Source: Pieris napi (Eukaryota > Arthropoda > Insecta > Lepidoptera > Pieridae). Taken from it: a stretch of 64,000 nucleotides of DNA. The stretch lies in NCBI RefSeq assembly GCF_905475465.1, contig NC_062257.1, forward strand, positions 2,294,001 through 2,358,000, written 5' to 3'. The notes beneath the pieces were generated by a model. That model saw only the letters and a list, made by a program, of their open reading frames with translations, was not told the DNA's origin and ran no database searches. This document shows, in pieces, positions 33,012 to 44,594 of this stretch. Every line of letters starts with the position of its first letter. Position 1 is the stretch's first letter. The position numbers and the translations under genes were made by a program.

Positions 33012-33322
33012 GTAGCATCAGGTACTATCTTGACGTACGGGAAACACCCTATGTTCAAGGTTTTATCCTAGGTTATTTTAAATCCCGTTGAAATAAACGC
33101 GCAAATAATAGTTTCAGGTTTTTACTTTTTTGATGCTAAAAACACAGTTTAATATTATTTCCTTCTTATCGGGTTTTACATTAAATTTCTCCGAATTGCT
33201 CACTTATTTTATCTTAATTAATTTATACATATCGTGGAATATTAATCATTAAAATGATTCAGAGTTACTAGAATACTGATTATGTTCAAAATCCCGGAAA
33301 TGTCTCGTAGCTTATATTAATA

Positions 33323-33543
33323 CTAGTGTACCCGACAGACGTTGTCCTGCATGATATTTCAAGCGATTAGTAAAGCAAAGTATGAAAGTACCGACTGCAG
33401 CGCCATCTGGCGGGCTGATTTGTGAATCTAAACCATTCCCAGATCCCCTTGAACACACACAAAAAATTGCATCAAAATCGGTCCAGTCGTTTGAGAGAAG
33501 TTCAGTGACATACACACTCACAGAAGAATTATATATATAAAGA
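33323..33543 (-). mobile_element. Non-autonomous Helitron, 221-bp family
   Basis: On the minus strand begins TCTTTATATATATAATTC and ends GGTACACTAG; length identical to its two sisters. One base of the GGGTCC 3' tip is altered to GGGTAC. Confidence 0.88.
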
Positions 33544-33797
33544 TGCATCCGTTTCGAAGATATTTTTAGGTACCTACCGCGAGAAATAATAACTGGGAAC
33601 GTTTATATCTACCTACACTTTCGCAATTTGCTTTAGATAAGATTTAGTCGACAAACGAAAAAAAAAATCACTAGGACAATCCGTTAAGTCTGGGCCTCAT
33701 TTCTCTGTATCTGTTTCGTGATATCGATTGTATGAAGTTGAATAATGTATATCTTTATTCCAAGGTATTTTCATAAGTATTTATTTTATGCCCACTG

Positions 33798-33930
33798 AAG
33801 TATTTTCGGACCAATTGGACTTAGGGTCCATCAAGAAAAGAGCGTACCAATTCTAAAAAGGTCGGCAACGCACTCGCGAGCCCTCTGGCATTGAGAGCAC
33901 CCATGGGCGGTTGCCTCCTGTTCTATATAA
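33798..33930 (-). repeat. Dispersed repeat fragment (as 2494-2700), inverted
   Basis: TTGGACTTAGGGTCCATCAA and CGCACTCGCGAGCCCTCTGG on the plus strand are the complement of the 2.6-kb repeat. Confidence 0.55.
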
Positions 33931-33934
33931 AAAA

Positions 33935-34383
33935 AAGTGCTTGCGTACAAAGTACACATGTCAGAAGTGAAACTTCTTTGTATATTAATTATTACTAAGG
34001 TATAACCCCAATAGCTGATCATGTACCAATATATGATAACTCCATGTATTTGTATACCTATATTTGTGAACATAGATATAGAAATTGAAAATAGACGAAA
34101 ATCTATTTTTAAAATATTAGTATTTTATGCAAAAAATATTATGGAAAATGAAATCTCAAACGACGAATAAAATATTAAAAAAAATTCATATTGAATGTAA
34201 AATACTAGTACATATTTCATAAATTTTAATCTTAAAAATATAATTCACCCTTCTCACTCTCTCTCAATCGCTATCTCCCTTTTCTTCGACATAAACGCTG
34301 CACATCGTCGTGACGCTAATCTTATTATTTACGTTTCATCCGTAAAAATTGTAACCTCATGTGCCTAAAGAAGTTTCACTTAA
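33935..34383 (-). mobile_element. Hairpin-ended element (GTGAAACTTCTTT type)
   Basis: One end is GTACAAAGTACACATGTCAG with AAGTGAAACTTCTTTG; the other is TGCCTAAAGAAGTTTCACTT. The interior shares CGACATAAACGCTGCACATC and GTTTCATCCGTAAA with 41050-41763. Confidence 0.7.
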
Positions 34384-34454
34384 AAAAGGGTATTTGATTG
34401 TCCTCATTTTAACATGTATAATTTTTGAGAGCATAAATAAAATAAAATAAAGTC

Positions 34455-34650
34455 TTTCTGAATAGGCGAGTAGGTGATCAGCCTGTCCCTGGCACACGTC
34501 GTCCTCTTGGGAATCAGGAATGCCGGTTTCCTCACAATGCTTCATACAATGGAGTAATTGCGCACGTAATAAGTCCATTGATGCACAACCAAGGTTCGAA
34601 CCTCAGGGATTAGAGTAGCAGTTTGAAGTTACTAGGCCAATACCACTCAT
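34455..34650 (-). mobile_element. SINE family 1, old and shortened
   Basis: AGGCGAGTAGGTGATCAGCC, CACACGTCGTCC, AAGGTTCGAACCTCAGG, then ACTAGGCCAATACCACTC. Internal deletions. Confidence 0.7.
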
Positions 34651-34659
34651 ACAAAAATA

Positions 34660-35830
34660 ACAAGGGGATTTATATTACTTCCCTTAGAATTTTTTGAATA
34701 AGGTTATAATTATCTGTTATAAGAATCGCATAACAAATGATTCATTTAGTATTAAATCATCGGGAGCTTTTCTAGAATATCATTATCTCCAATTATAATA
34801 ATTGCCATGCCTTATACGCTTGTTATTCTATAATTTCCTTGTTTGTAATTGAAAAACCTCCGTTCTATTACGGGTTTAAAGGGATATTCCACTCAATGAT
34901 CAACTGCAACTGAATTAAACGGAAATGGAACTTAAAGTTGAATGGAACGCTTCATTACAAATATTTATTTAAGTTATGTACCACATATTTCTATCTCTTT
35001 TCATAACAGCGTACATACAATTGGACAGAAAGAGACTAGATTATTTAAAACCATACAGAGATTGATTTATTTTCTATAAGGTCTTATTACGACAGCATCG
35101 GTCTCTTTTCATTACAGCGTAAACACGATTTGACTGAAAGAGACAATTAGTATTTAATACTGATTTTGACATCCTAAAGTATCGTTTCTCAACAATTTTT
35201 ATGTCGTAAATCCTATAAAGTTAAGGAAAACAGTCTTGCGATCCCGTCACTGTAAAATTATAATTTAGTTGTATATACACTATAATATATACCTTTAATA
35301 AACGAATCTTTTGTACCTATATGTAGTTTGTATTTACTATTTTTTAAACAAATTCGATCCCCCTAAGGGTCGCGGACCAAATTGTGACCAAAGTCTTTAA
35401 TTACTTTCGTGTTACATATGTTTTAAACTTTATGGCTTACTGGAAAGATCCATTCTCAGAATGCGAAACATCTTACAATGTTTTTAACGATTGTACGAGA
35501 TTGCAACTGACCGTCATAATGATTCCAAGATTACGAAACTAAAATTACAGTGCCAGATGTTAGGTGTTCAAATGCACAGTAGCAATTTCCATATTTTTAG
35601 TTTTAATAACTTTATTATTTAATTCATACTCTGATTTTGTAAACTACATTGTATAGGATAAACTACTGGGGCGATTTAAACAATTCTTTCACCATTAGAA
35701 TCCTACATTATCCCTAATAAACGTACACTATAGAATATTAAAAAAAAACGTTAGAGAAAATTTCGATAATTTAAAGGTGAGCAAAGTGATGGGCTACAGT
35801 TTATAGAAGACATCAATAATTTTATAATTA
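34660..35830. other. No gene seen; one pair of spaced repeats
   Basis: AT-rich sequence without recognisable coding or known repeat ends, except two about 43-base imperfect direct repeats at 34995-35037 and 35101-35144. Confidence 0.4.
34995..35144. repeat. Two spaced direct repeats
   Basis: TCTCTTTTCATAACAGCGTA and TCTCTTTTCATTACAGCGTA begin units that both end GAAAGAGAC. Within each unit TCTCTTTTC and GAAAGAGA are complementary ends. Confidence 0.65.
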
Positions 35831-35839
35831 TAAAATAAT

Positions 35840-36132
35840 AAATAAAACGAATCGCATAATATGTCGCTCAGTGCAAAACTCAAAGATGGCTGGACCAATT
35901 ATTGGAGTAATTAAAAAAAAATATATTAATAAATAGGTGTATAAAAACTAAAAAAAAACTTGTTATGGAGACAAAAATGGAAAAAATAAATCTCGGAAAA
36001 ACCTGAAAACCAGTTTTCATAGCGACAAGGCGAAGAGTCTCTATTTTCCATTTAGGTATGTAGCTACTAAAAAGGTAGGATATGTAAAAAAACACATCAA
36101 GACTAAACGAATATGGCGGGGGGCAACTAGTA
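35840..36132 (+). mobile_element. Helitron-like remnant
   Basis: Contains ATGGCTGGACCAATTATTGG and ends GGGGGCAACTAG before T. AACCAGTTTTCATAGCGAC and CTACTAAAAAGGTAGG are of the kind seen in the tail of 44822-45240. The start is not defined. Confidence 0.5.
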
Positions 36133-36553
36133 TTTAAGAAAATAAATATTCAACCGGGACTAAACCCTATACATTCTCAAGTCTCGTCAACTGTCAAACG
36201 TCAAAAAGAACTCTTTTGACAGCTTAACAGTTTGATTGAAGATGGCCGCAGCGTTGATAAGATTGTTAATTTTACAATCGTTAAATATATCTTTTCTTTT
36301 AAGGTCGTTTGATATAAATATGACATTTTAATAATACATTATCATTGTATAAAGAGGTGTGGTTTATCACTTGATATTTTACACAAATATTTGAAGTGAG
36401 TTCACTTTCCTATTATATTTTTTGATTTACGGCGAAAGAAACAGTAGCCCCATCGCGTAAATGCGTCACCAAATCCTCGCCATCTAAAACTGTTGCCATC
36501 TAAGCAGGAGCCCATGCGTTTAAAAGAAGGGATGCTGATCCCTGCAAGTACTG

Positions 36554-36794
36554 CCCTGCGATTCTGTTACTCACTTTTCGAACTCACACAGCGGTTTTCG
36601 CATCGGCGGTCGCTCTTAAATCAGTCGTGAAGCAGTCATTTTATGATTTGGCATTCTGATAAACAATAAACTACACGCTCCCACCTTTTCAGAATGCCAA
36701 ATCATTAAATGACTGCTTCACGACTGATTTGAGAGCGACCGCCGATGCGAAAACCGCTGTGTGAGTTCGAAAAGTGAGTTACAGAATCGCAGGG
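36554..36794. mobile_element. CWG-target palindromic MITE, 241 bp, loop reversed
   Basis: CTG at 36551-36553 and 36795-36797. The loop reads GATAAACAATAAACTACACG, the reverse of most copies, so the element points the other way. Confidence 0.93.
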
Positions 36795-37042
36795 CTGTGC
36801 GTGACTGACGCAAGTGTAATTTCTGAATCTTACCCCAAGTTAATTATAGTTTAAACATTTTGCGATCTTATCAGCTACGTTATCGTAAAATAAACTGTTT
36901 GATTAGAGAGTTTATTTTATCCCTTTTAAGTATTCGGCGCTAATGACGTCATGGCGTATTTAAATATTTACATTCACTGGTCTTTACTAAGATAATGAAG
37001 CTATGAATAGAAAATATTTATTGCCCATTTGACTGCAAAAAA

Positions 37043-37338
37043 TCTAATATATAAAATTCTCGTGTCACAGTTTTCGTTGCCATACCCCTCCGAAACGGCT
37101 TGACCGATTTTGATGAAATTTTTTGTGCTTATCCGGTATCTATGAGAATCGGCCAACAACTATTTTCCATCGCCCTAAATTTTATTTTTTATTTTTTAGA
37201 CAAAATTTTTATTTTTTATTTTTTATGATACAGTATTAAAAAATACATCCAACCCCTAATTTTCACCCCTCTACGATCAACCCCTTTTTTTATTATAAAT
37301 GATATACATGGCAAAACGACGTTTGCCGGATCAGCTAG
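37043..37338 (+). mobile_element. Non-autonomous Helitron (TTCTCGTGTCACAG family)
   Basis: TC start after A, CTAG end before T; a central block (TGTTAGGGGTAGTCCACC) is deleted relative to 39744. Confidence 0.85.
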
Positions 37339-37473
37339 TGTTATCTGAAATATTTTGTTGGACTGAAGTGTGTAAATGTTGATGATTGATCTTAGTGGAC
37401 ACTATGACATTTAGGTATATCAATTATTAAATCTTCGTTAGATTACGAATAATACCAACAACAGAGCTGGTAA

Positions 37474-37620
37474 ATAGCAAAAAGGTTAGTCGACATCACA
37501 GGAGACCGAAGAGCTGGCAGCTACCTCGGACAAAGAATTAGTCTGGCTATTCAAAGGGGGAACGCTGCCAGTATCTTCGGAACCTTACCTAAAGGGACTC
37601 CTTTTAATAATATATTTTAG
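37474..37620 (+). pseudogene. LINE C-terminal fragment (TGDRRAGSYLGQR type)
   Basis: 49 codons from just after a TAA: RLVDITGDRRAGSYLGQRIS, then LAIQRGNAASIFGTLPKG, ending TAG at 37618. It is the cleaner sister of 18880-19026. The motif recalls the end of lepidopteran LINE polyproteins. Confidence 0.6.
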
Positions 37621-37621
37621 T

Positions 37622-38055
37622 TATTGTAGTGAAACTTCTTTATCGGGGTTGGTAAAAAATTTAGTGTAACATTTTTCGGTTACGCGTCACATGTTTCGGT
37701 TACGCGTCACATTTGACCGTTACGCGCGTCTTTTTCTCGTCCCTACCACGGTTGATTCGAAGAGATTCTAAACCATTAATAACAAAAATTTATAATAACT
37801 ATAACAATGATACTAAAAATTATATTACAATTTATGAAATTCTGTAATAATCTTAGTGGTAATAAGGTAAAATGAAATAATTGTATTATTTGCATTCAAG
37901 TCTGTCATATTAAAAGCCTTTTGTTAAACTTTATCTAATTTAACTTTATTTAACCAATTTCTGTAAAGTTAGTTGCATATAGATAATTTTTCGAAAAATA
38001 AGGTCATAAAGAAGTTTCACTTCTAACGTGTGTACACTAGTACACGCACATTTTT
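37622..38055 (+). mobile_element. Hairpin-ended element (GTGAAACTTCTTT type)
   Basis: Left AGTGAAACTTCTTTATCGG, then three GGTTACGCGTCAC-like repeats; right AAAGAAGTTTCACTTCTAAC, GTACACTAGTACACGCACA. Related to 13917-14528. Confidence 0.75.
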
Positions 38056-38104
38056 ATATTTTAAGGTTCGTTCTTGTTTGTTGTAAAGAAAGTTGTTAAT
38101 AATA

Positions 38105-38190
38105 AAATAATAAATAAATGATTGGGGATGCAACGGGCGGCCTTATCGTTTACAGGCGATCTCTTCTAGACAACCTAGTAAGGAAAATAA
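38105..38190 (-). mobile_element. RTE-like LINE 3' tail, minus strand
   Basis: GGGCGGCCTTATCGTTTACA and GGCGATCTCTTCTAGACAAC are the complement of the RTE tail hairpin. Confidence 0.6.
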
Positions 38191-38332
38191 CTAAAAAAGA
38201 AATACTAAGGGTAATGTGAAGTGCATAAATCAACGAAAATTGAATTACAAGTAACACTGAATAATTATACAATTACCAAGCCTAATCTAAAATAAAAATC
38301 GGTTGTCTGTACAGTCGGTTTACTGACGATAG

Positions 38333-38592
38333 TTGAACGTGACAACGTCATAAAAAAATATTGATGGGATGGTTGCATTTTTCAAAAAAAAAAAAAAATT
38401 ATTTGTATGGATATAGAGAAGGAGGTAAATGGAAATCACAATTGAATTGATCAAGTTACATTTATTTGTACGCATAAATACAATTATGTCAATTTTAAAG
38501 GGAACGCCTCAGAGCGAGGTAACGCCGCATGCGTCATGTTTTTTTGTGCGTGCAGCCGGCTCCATCGAATTATAAGACGTTGTCACGTCAAA
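38333..38592. mobile_element. TIR MITE (GTGACAACGTC ends)
   Basis: TTGAACGTGACAACGTCATA at the left and TAAGACGTTGTCACGTCAA at the right are inverted. One similar end lies at 48311. Target duplication not clear. Confidence 0.6.
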
Positions 38593-38713
38593 AATATTAA
38601 TGACAATGCAATACCAAAGAATAAGAAATACATGAATTGCAACTAGCACGACAGGATATGGTTAAGAAGAGTGTATGTAGAAGACTTTTAAAAGAGGTAA
38701 GAGAGGAATATAG

Positions 38714-38973
38714 AGCAGTGTTGGCCTAGTGGCTTCAGCGTGCGACTCTCATCCCTGAGGTCGTAGGTTTGATCCTCGGCGCACCAATGGAATTTCGATG
38801 TGCGCATTTAACATTCGCTCGAACGCTGAAGGAAAACATCATAAAGAAACCGGCTTGACTTAGACCCAAAAAGTCGAGTGTATCAGGCACAGGAGGCTGA
38901 TCACCTACTTGACGAATGACCATGAAACAAATACAGAAATCTGAGGTCCAGACTTAAAAGGTTGTAGTGCCAC
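38714..38973 (+). mobile_element. SINE family 1
   Basis: Complete head and body; a few bases are missing around CCTCGGCGCACC. It carries the 3' end CTGAGGTCCAGACTTAAAAG. Confidence 0.85.
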
Positions 38974-39038
38974 TTTATTTTAGAGATTAATATATTTAAA
39001 GTTATAGTTCGGGTCTCATCAAAATCGATTTTGTTATA

Positions 39039-39414
39039 TCTTAATATATAAATTACGTGTCACGTTATTTGTCCGCTATGGACTCCTAAACTACCGAACC
39101 GATATCAATCAAATTTGCACACCGTGTGTAGTTTGATCCAACTTAAAAGATAGGATAGCTTACATCTCAATTTAAACCCGCAATATTATTTTATTGCAAA
39201 ATATTTGTTTATTATTTGATATTCACAATTCTAACAGATGGCGCTGTGTTGAAAGTACCAACGTTTCACATAAGTTACAATTTAATGGCATAACCACCAA
39301 AAAAGCATGGTGGTCCCCATGACTGGTGTTCTCCTACCGTTTCCCTTGAATAGTTTACTACTATGTAATATAACAAAAACGTTAGGCCGCAGCAACGCTT
39401 GGCCGGTCTGCTAG
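39039..39414 (+). mobile_element. Non-autonomous Helitron (ACGTGTCACG family)
   Basis: TC start after A, end GGCCGGTCTGCTAG before T. High identity to 8729-9108. Confidence 0.85.
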
Positions 39415-39743
39415 TAGATGATATAATTGAAGTCTTTTTTTTATATTATGTTCGATATGCACAGCCCTAAATAACCTGGCTAATAAAAAAAACATTTACT
39501 AAGCATTGTTTTAAAATCTTCATATTTTTTTGTATGTAAAGAAGCGTATTTCAAACACGTTGATAAGCGGTACGAATGCAATTTCAAGCAAATCATAACT
39601 AGTCTATACAGAGTGTACGTTTATTTTTCTGTGAGGGAACAAGATTTCATCTTCTGGCGTTAGTCAACAGATAACATAGGTAAACGGACCTTTTTTATGA
39701 TGCGTTAGGTGAACTGACAAATGATCCATTATTTGTTAGTTAA

Positions 39744-40066
39744 TCTAATATATAAAATTCTCGTGTCACAGGTTTCGTTGCCATACTCCTCCGAAACGGC
39801 TTGACCGATTTTGATGAAATTTTTTGTGCTTATCCGGTATCTATGAGAATCGGCCAACATCTATTTTTCATCCCCCTAAATGTTAGGGGTAGTCCACCCC
39901 TAAATTTTTATTTTTATTTTTTAGACAAAATTTTTAACTTCTATTTTTTTATGATACAACATACAAAAATACATACAACCCCTAACTTTCACCCCTCTAC
40001 GATCAACCCCTATTTTTTTATTATAAATGATATACATGGCAAAACGACGTTTGCTGGATCAACTAG
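39744..40066 (+). mobile_element. Non-autonomous Helitron (TTCTCGTGTCACAG family)
   Basis: TC start after A, CTAG end before T; close to 16367-16689 in length and sequence. Confidence 0.87.
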
Positions 40067-40109
40067 TAATAAATAAATCTTGCCACAATCTTTTTAATAA
40101 TAATAATAA

Positions 40110-40393
40110 TCAGTGGCACTACAACCTCTTTAGGTCTTGACCTCAGATTTCTGAATCTGTTTCATGATCATTTTTAAATCCGATAGGCAAGTAGGTGATC
40201 AGCCTCCAGTGCCTGACACACGCCGTAGACTTTTTGAGTCTAAGACATGTCGGTTTCCTCACGGTGTTTTCCTTCACCGTTCGAGCAAATGTTAAATGCG
40301 CACATAGAAAGGAAGTTGATGCACAGCCGGGGATCGAACGTACGACCTCAGGTATGAGAGTCGCACGCTGAAGCCACTAGGCCAACACTGCTC
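40110..40393 (-). mobile_element. SINE family 1, minus strand
   Basis: Complete copy with both promoter-box complements (GGGGATCGAACGTACG and CACTAGGCCAACACTG). Confidence 0.86.
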
Positions 40394-40618
40394 TGTCACT
40401 GAACCTGCCACAATCTTTTTAGGTCCTTTTTTTTTTGGTTAGGCGTTCACGACTGCATTAATGGACTTCTATATGACAACGAATATTCTATATATCACAC
40501 TCACTCGAACGGTGAAGGAAATCGATGGACGTCGAGGTGATACGGGTGGAATTTCGTATTCTGCCTTGAGGTTGATAATGAAACGCAGCTGCCGGTACTA
40601 ATGCGAACACCAGCTCTG

Positions 40619-40859
40619 CCCTGCGATTCTGTAACTCACTTTTCGAACTCACACAGCGGTTTTCGCATCGGCGGTCGCTCTCAAATCAGTCGTGAAGCAG
40701 TCATTTTATGATTTGGAATTCTGAAAAGGTGGGAGCTTGTAGTTTATTGTTTATCAGAATGCCAACTCATAAAATGACTGCTTCACGACTGATTTGAGAG
40801 CGACCGCCGATGCGAAAACCGCTGTGTGAGTTCGAAAAGTGAGTTACAGAATCGCAGGG
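40619..40859. mobile_element. CWG-target palindromic MITE, 241 bp
   Basis: Full length with CTG on both sides (40616-40618, 40860-40862). Confidence 0.93.
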
Positions 40860-41049
40860 CTGAACACTTTCCGTGGTAAATGCGGTAGAAGATGCAGAGA
40901 GCCCCACATCTCTTGGGGCCGAAATGCTCGGAAAGTGACTAGTCGTCGAACATCGCGAGGAAACCGGCGTGTAGATGTATACAGTGTCTGACAGACCTTC
41001 TTGCTTGTTAAGGCAATGATCGCGAAACAGATACAGAAATGAAAGGCTT

Positions 41050-41763
41050 AGCATTTTCATAAAAAAGTCCATGCGTAGGTACAAAGTACACATGTCAAGT
41101 AAAACTTCTTTGGCAAACGAATTTTTAAAATCTAAAACTTTAGATTTCCGAGACTTAAGGCCGATTTACATTATCTTAGTGTTTAGGAGAGTGCTTTAGG
41201 ATAGTACTTTAATTAAAACATGTAAACGCTACTTGCTTTAGTAAACGCTACGCTAAAGAACTTGCCTTTCAAGTTGTACTAAAGTACTCTCCTAAACACT
41301 AAGATAATGTAAATCGGCCTTTAGTGTTTAGGAGAGTGCTTTAGTACAACTTGAAAGGCAAGTTCTTTAGCGTAGCGTTTACTAAAGCAAGTAGCGTTTA
41401 CATGTTTCAACTAAAGTACTATCCTAAAGCACTCTCCTAAACACTAATGATAATATAAATCGGCCTTAAGATAATGTAAATCGGCCTTTAGAGGGAGGGA
41501 AAAAGGAAGATATGCTAGGATTTTTTTTTTAATATATTTCTTTGATAATAAAAACACATGGCATTTTAATTTACAATTCGTCATTTCAGATTTCAATAAA
41601 TTATTTTGCATAAAATATAAAACTAATATTTAGAATTTCTATTGGGTAATTCAAACAAACGACAAGAACGCTGCACATCTTCGTGACGCTAATATTATTA
41701 TTATTGCGTTTCATCCGTAAACATTTTACCCTCATGCGCCTAAAGGAGTTTCATTTCAAAAAG
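41050..41763 (-). mobile_element. Hairpin-ended element with nested MITE
   Basis: One end is GTACAAAGTACACATGTCAA and GTAAAACTTCTTTGG; the other is GCGCCTAAAGGAGTTTCATTT. It shares GAACGCTGCACATCTTCGTG and GCGTTTCATCCGTAAA with 33935-34383. Interrupted by 41158-41487. Confidence 0.7.
41158..41487. mobile_element. Harbinger-type MITE, inverted dimer
   Basis: Starts AGGCCGATTTACATTATC and ends with its complement; TTA at 41155-41157 and 41488-41490. Two about 160-base copies lie head to head (unit boundary at 41320), with an extra TIR end at the right side. The single unit is seen at 56344-56501. Confidence 0.8.
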
Positions 41764-42336
41764 CCTGTCAAAGCCCATCAAATTTTTCATCTTAGTACTG
41801 TAGGAAAATAATGTTAATGTGCAGGTGTTGAAAAATAATCACCCCGTACATAATTATACATTCCAATAGTGTTTACAACACAATAACACTCAAGGGAGTT
41901 GAATAGAAAACATCCTATGGGATCCACGATCCACTGCGAATTGCGACACGAAGGTTGCCTTTTGTTATATAGACTAGCTAAGCCCGCAGGTGCGCCCGCG
42001 TCGATTTCGACCAAAATATATGCAAAGAAAGTAATAAGGCACACAATTATGAGTCGTAGGGGTATAGGTAATGAGAAAGGTTACAGATGATACTTTGCCT
42101 TAAAGTACAAACACAAGTTTGAAGCATGCATAAAACACCCACGAAGTAATAATCTAGGTGTACTCATAATATGTAAGATAAAATCGGTTTTGTTCAAACT
42201 TATAACTCTAGAACGGATGGACTCCATCCCGAATAGTAGAATAATTATTTAAAACATTTAAAGATTATTAATAAATGATAGAAACGTCAGCGATAAAGCA
42301 AACCGAAAATATTTGCCAGCCATTTAATAATTTCCA

Positions 42337-42480
42337 AGCCTCATATTTCTGTATTTGTTTCATGATCATTTGTCAATCGAATAGGCAAGTAGGTGATCAG
42401 CCTCCTGTGCCTGACACACGCCGTCGACTTCTTGGGTCTAAGAGCCGGTTTTTTCACGATGTTTTCCTTCACCATTCAGC
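42337..42480 (-). mobile_element. SINE family 1, 3' part, minus strand
   Basis: From the 3' end (CTGTATTTGTTTCATGATCA) to TTTTCCTTCACCATTC; the tRNA head is absent. Confidence 0.75.
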
Positions 42481-42593
42481 CGGTATATTTAATACTAAAA
42501 CACCTTTTCTTCACTATAAATAAGTAACAACAGTACAAAATGTGTTCGATAGTTTTTAAATGATACATACGCGTCCTTCATAATATGTAAGGA

Positions 42594-43159
42594 TATAAAT
42601 GTCACCGTAAAATTGTAAACACCATTAGATTGTAATCTATCTCGCGAGATTGTAAACTGTCGAAAGATTGTGAACACAACGTACTGCTTACAATTTAACG
42701 TATTATTATTCGGTAGATTGTAATCTATCGAAGTGAAACCGTCAAATTGTGAAACGGCCTTTTTCTACTTTTCTATTGGTTATAAGAGATGTGACATTCT
42801 CGGTAAATTAATCGAATCGATTATTTCCTCATTTGTTAATATTAAAGTTAAACCTAATTTAACTATTACTTGTCAAATGTACATACATTAAATTAACTTC
42901 ATGTTTCAATTAGTGTAGGGTTCCGAAAAATTTTAAATTATTCTTTATTATAATTTTATTATTATTATTATTATAACCAATAGAAAAGTAGAAAATGGCC
43001 GTTTCACAATTTGACGGTTTCACTTCGATAGATTACAATCTACCGAATAATAATACGTTAAATTGTAAGCAGTACGCTGAGGTTCACAATCTTTCGACAG
43101 TTTATAATCTCGCGAGATAGATTACAATCTAACGGTTTTTACAATTTTACGTTAACATA
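42594..43159. mobile_element. Foldback element with about 200-bp arms
   Basis: Arms start near GTCACCGTAAAATTGTAAAC and extend beyond those of 18255-18580 to TTCTACTTTTCTATTGGTTA. GATTGTAATCTATC, AGATTGTAAAC and AGATTGTGAAC repeat inside each arm. The centre is AT-rich, no coding. Confidence 0.75.
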
Positions 43160-43384
43160 AACACGCAATAATTGAATGGAAATTATTATCTTGCAATCCT
43201 TCTATGTAAATAAAAGATTAATTACCACAATGATTAATGTAAACAATTCTATTTAAATCTATTGATTTGTGTAGTGACTGATAAGTAGGCTATTTAAATT
43301 GGAAAATAAATAGTTTCGCCATGAAGCATTTAAAACTGTTTACCGCTGTTGTATCAATGTAATTCCATATATAATATGGAATTA

Positions 43385-43633
43385 CGATCAGATTAACATA
43401 CGTACATTATTAAAAATACGTAGTATAGAGTATAGAGTACTATCAATATCTGACGCGCTCGAGGATGTCCATGCAACAGTTTTTTTTTACATATTTAAAA
43501 ATCTATAGCCGCTTCCCCCACCGATGTAAAGGTATATAACATTTTTTTCTTCTTATCATCTAAACTTTGCATCCCAATAGGTCTCTACGACGCTCGAGTA
43601 AATCCCCATTTAGCCTCGTGGGCTCCCCTACCT
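43385..43633 (-). mobile_element. One end of the GCGTCAGATTA element
   Basis: Reverse complement of 27850-28105, including TATCTGACGCGCTCGAGG and the terminal GGGCTCCCCTACC. The rest of the element is absent. Confidence 0.8.
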
Positions 43634-43920
43634 GTGACATTCCTTTAGAAATATAATTACCAATATATACAGAAAGAAAGAAAATTTTTATTATTATAAT
43701 AACAGGATATTTAGGTAAAATAAGGTGCACTACTCTAGGGTTCTCTCTGTTCTGGGCAGCCAGTCTCTTCCTTTTGACATGTTAACTGTACTTGACAATA
43801 ATTTCTACATACTTAACACAATTTATAATTAAACCATCTTTGCACGATTAGAATATTTTCTTTATCAGCTTAGGATAGGTTGACAAGATGTTGTTTAAGA
43901 TTTTTAGTGAATGTGTGTAA

Positions 43921-44200
43921 GGGAGCGTTAAAGTATTAATTACGTCACGCAATTTTTGGATATTATTGACCCCCCCCCATGTAACGCGCCGTAACGTTTT
44001 TATGTACCCAAGTATGGTAAAACGTTTCGTGAGCACCTAGTGACTCTTTATACCTTAAAGTTACCATTATGTGGTGTGAAGTACTGGAAAGTCGAAAATA
44101 ATATTAACAATGACGCGTAATTCAATCCCCGCCCCGCATCGTAACGTTTTACAAAAGGACCCCCCCCCCCAAATTCGTTACGTAATACTTGAACGCTCCC
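43921..44200. mobile_element. MITE (GGGAGCGTT ends), TAA duplication
   Basis: 280 bp, TAA at 43918-43920 and 44201-44203. Ends GGGAGCGTTAAAGTATTA and TAATACTTGAACGCTCCC. It matches 20888-21163 inverted; the C runs come from this family. Confidence 0.82.
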
Positions 44201-44404
44201 TAATGTAAATTTTGAAATGTTAGTGAATTTTTTTTTTAAGAAAGTGGATAATGAAGGGACTTCGGAAGGAGTAAACGCATTGGGCGAAAAAAGTGCATTT
44301 TTGGGTTGCTTAGAGTTGTGTATGATGTGTTGTGGTCCCTTGGGTAGAATGCCTAGCGAACCCCGAGGGCCCATATTAAGGGCATGTGAAGGGCTGAGGT
44401 GTTT

Positions 44405-44590
44405 TTTTTTTTTTTTAGTGGGTGGGGTCTCGCTACCCCTCTGAATAGCAGAGGGTTTTGAGTGTAGACCCAGCCCCACAGTCCCCGCGTCAAGCTCGAC
44501 ATCCTTGATGCGGGCCTGCGTAAGCGCATTTACAATAAAACGCATCATAGGTGTCACCCAAGGGCGCTGGTCAGGGTCTCAATTTATCTC
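44405..44590. other. GC-richer stretch of unknown origin
   Basis: GTGGGTGGGGTCTCGCTACC, CCCCGCGTCAAGCTCGACAT and GATGCGGGCCTGCGTAAGCG stand out from AT-rich surroundings and follow a T tract. Possibly a retroelement end; not recognised. Confidence 0.35.
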
Positions 44591-44594
44591 TATA

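Noticed and set aside
44048..44557. A 169-residue open frame on the minus strand (and the similar 20775-21026 frame)
   Set aside because: Both run across the GGGAGCGTT MITE and its G/C runs; the shared peptide comes from the repeat, not from a gene.
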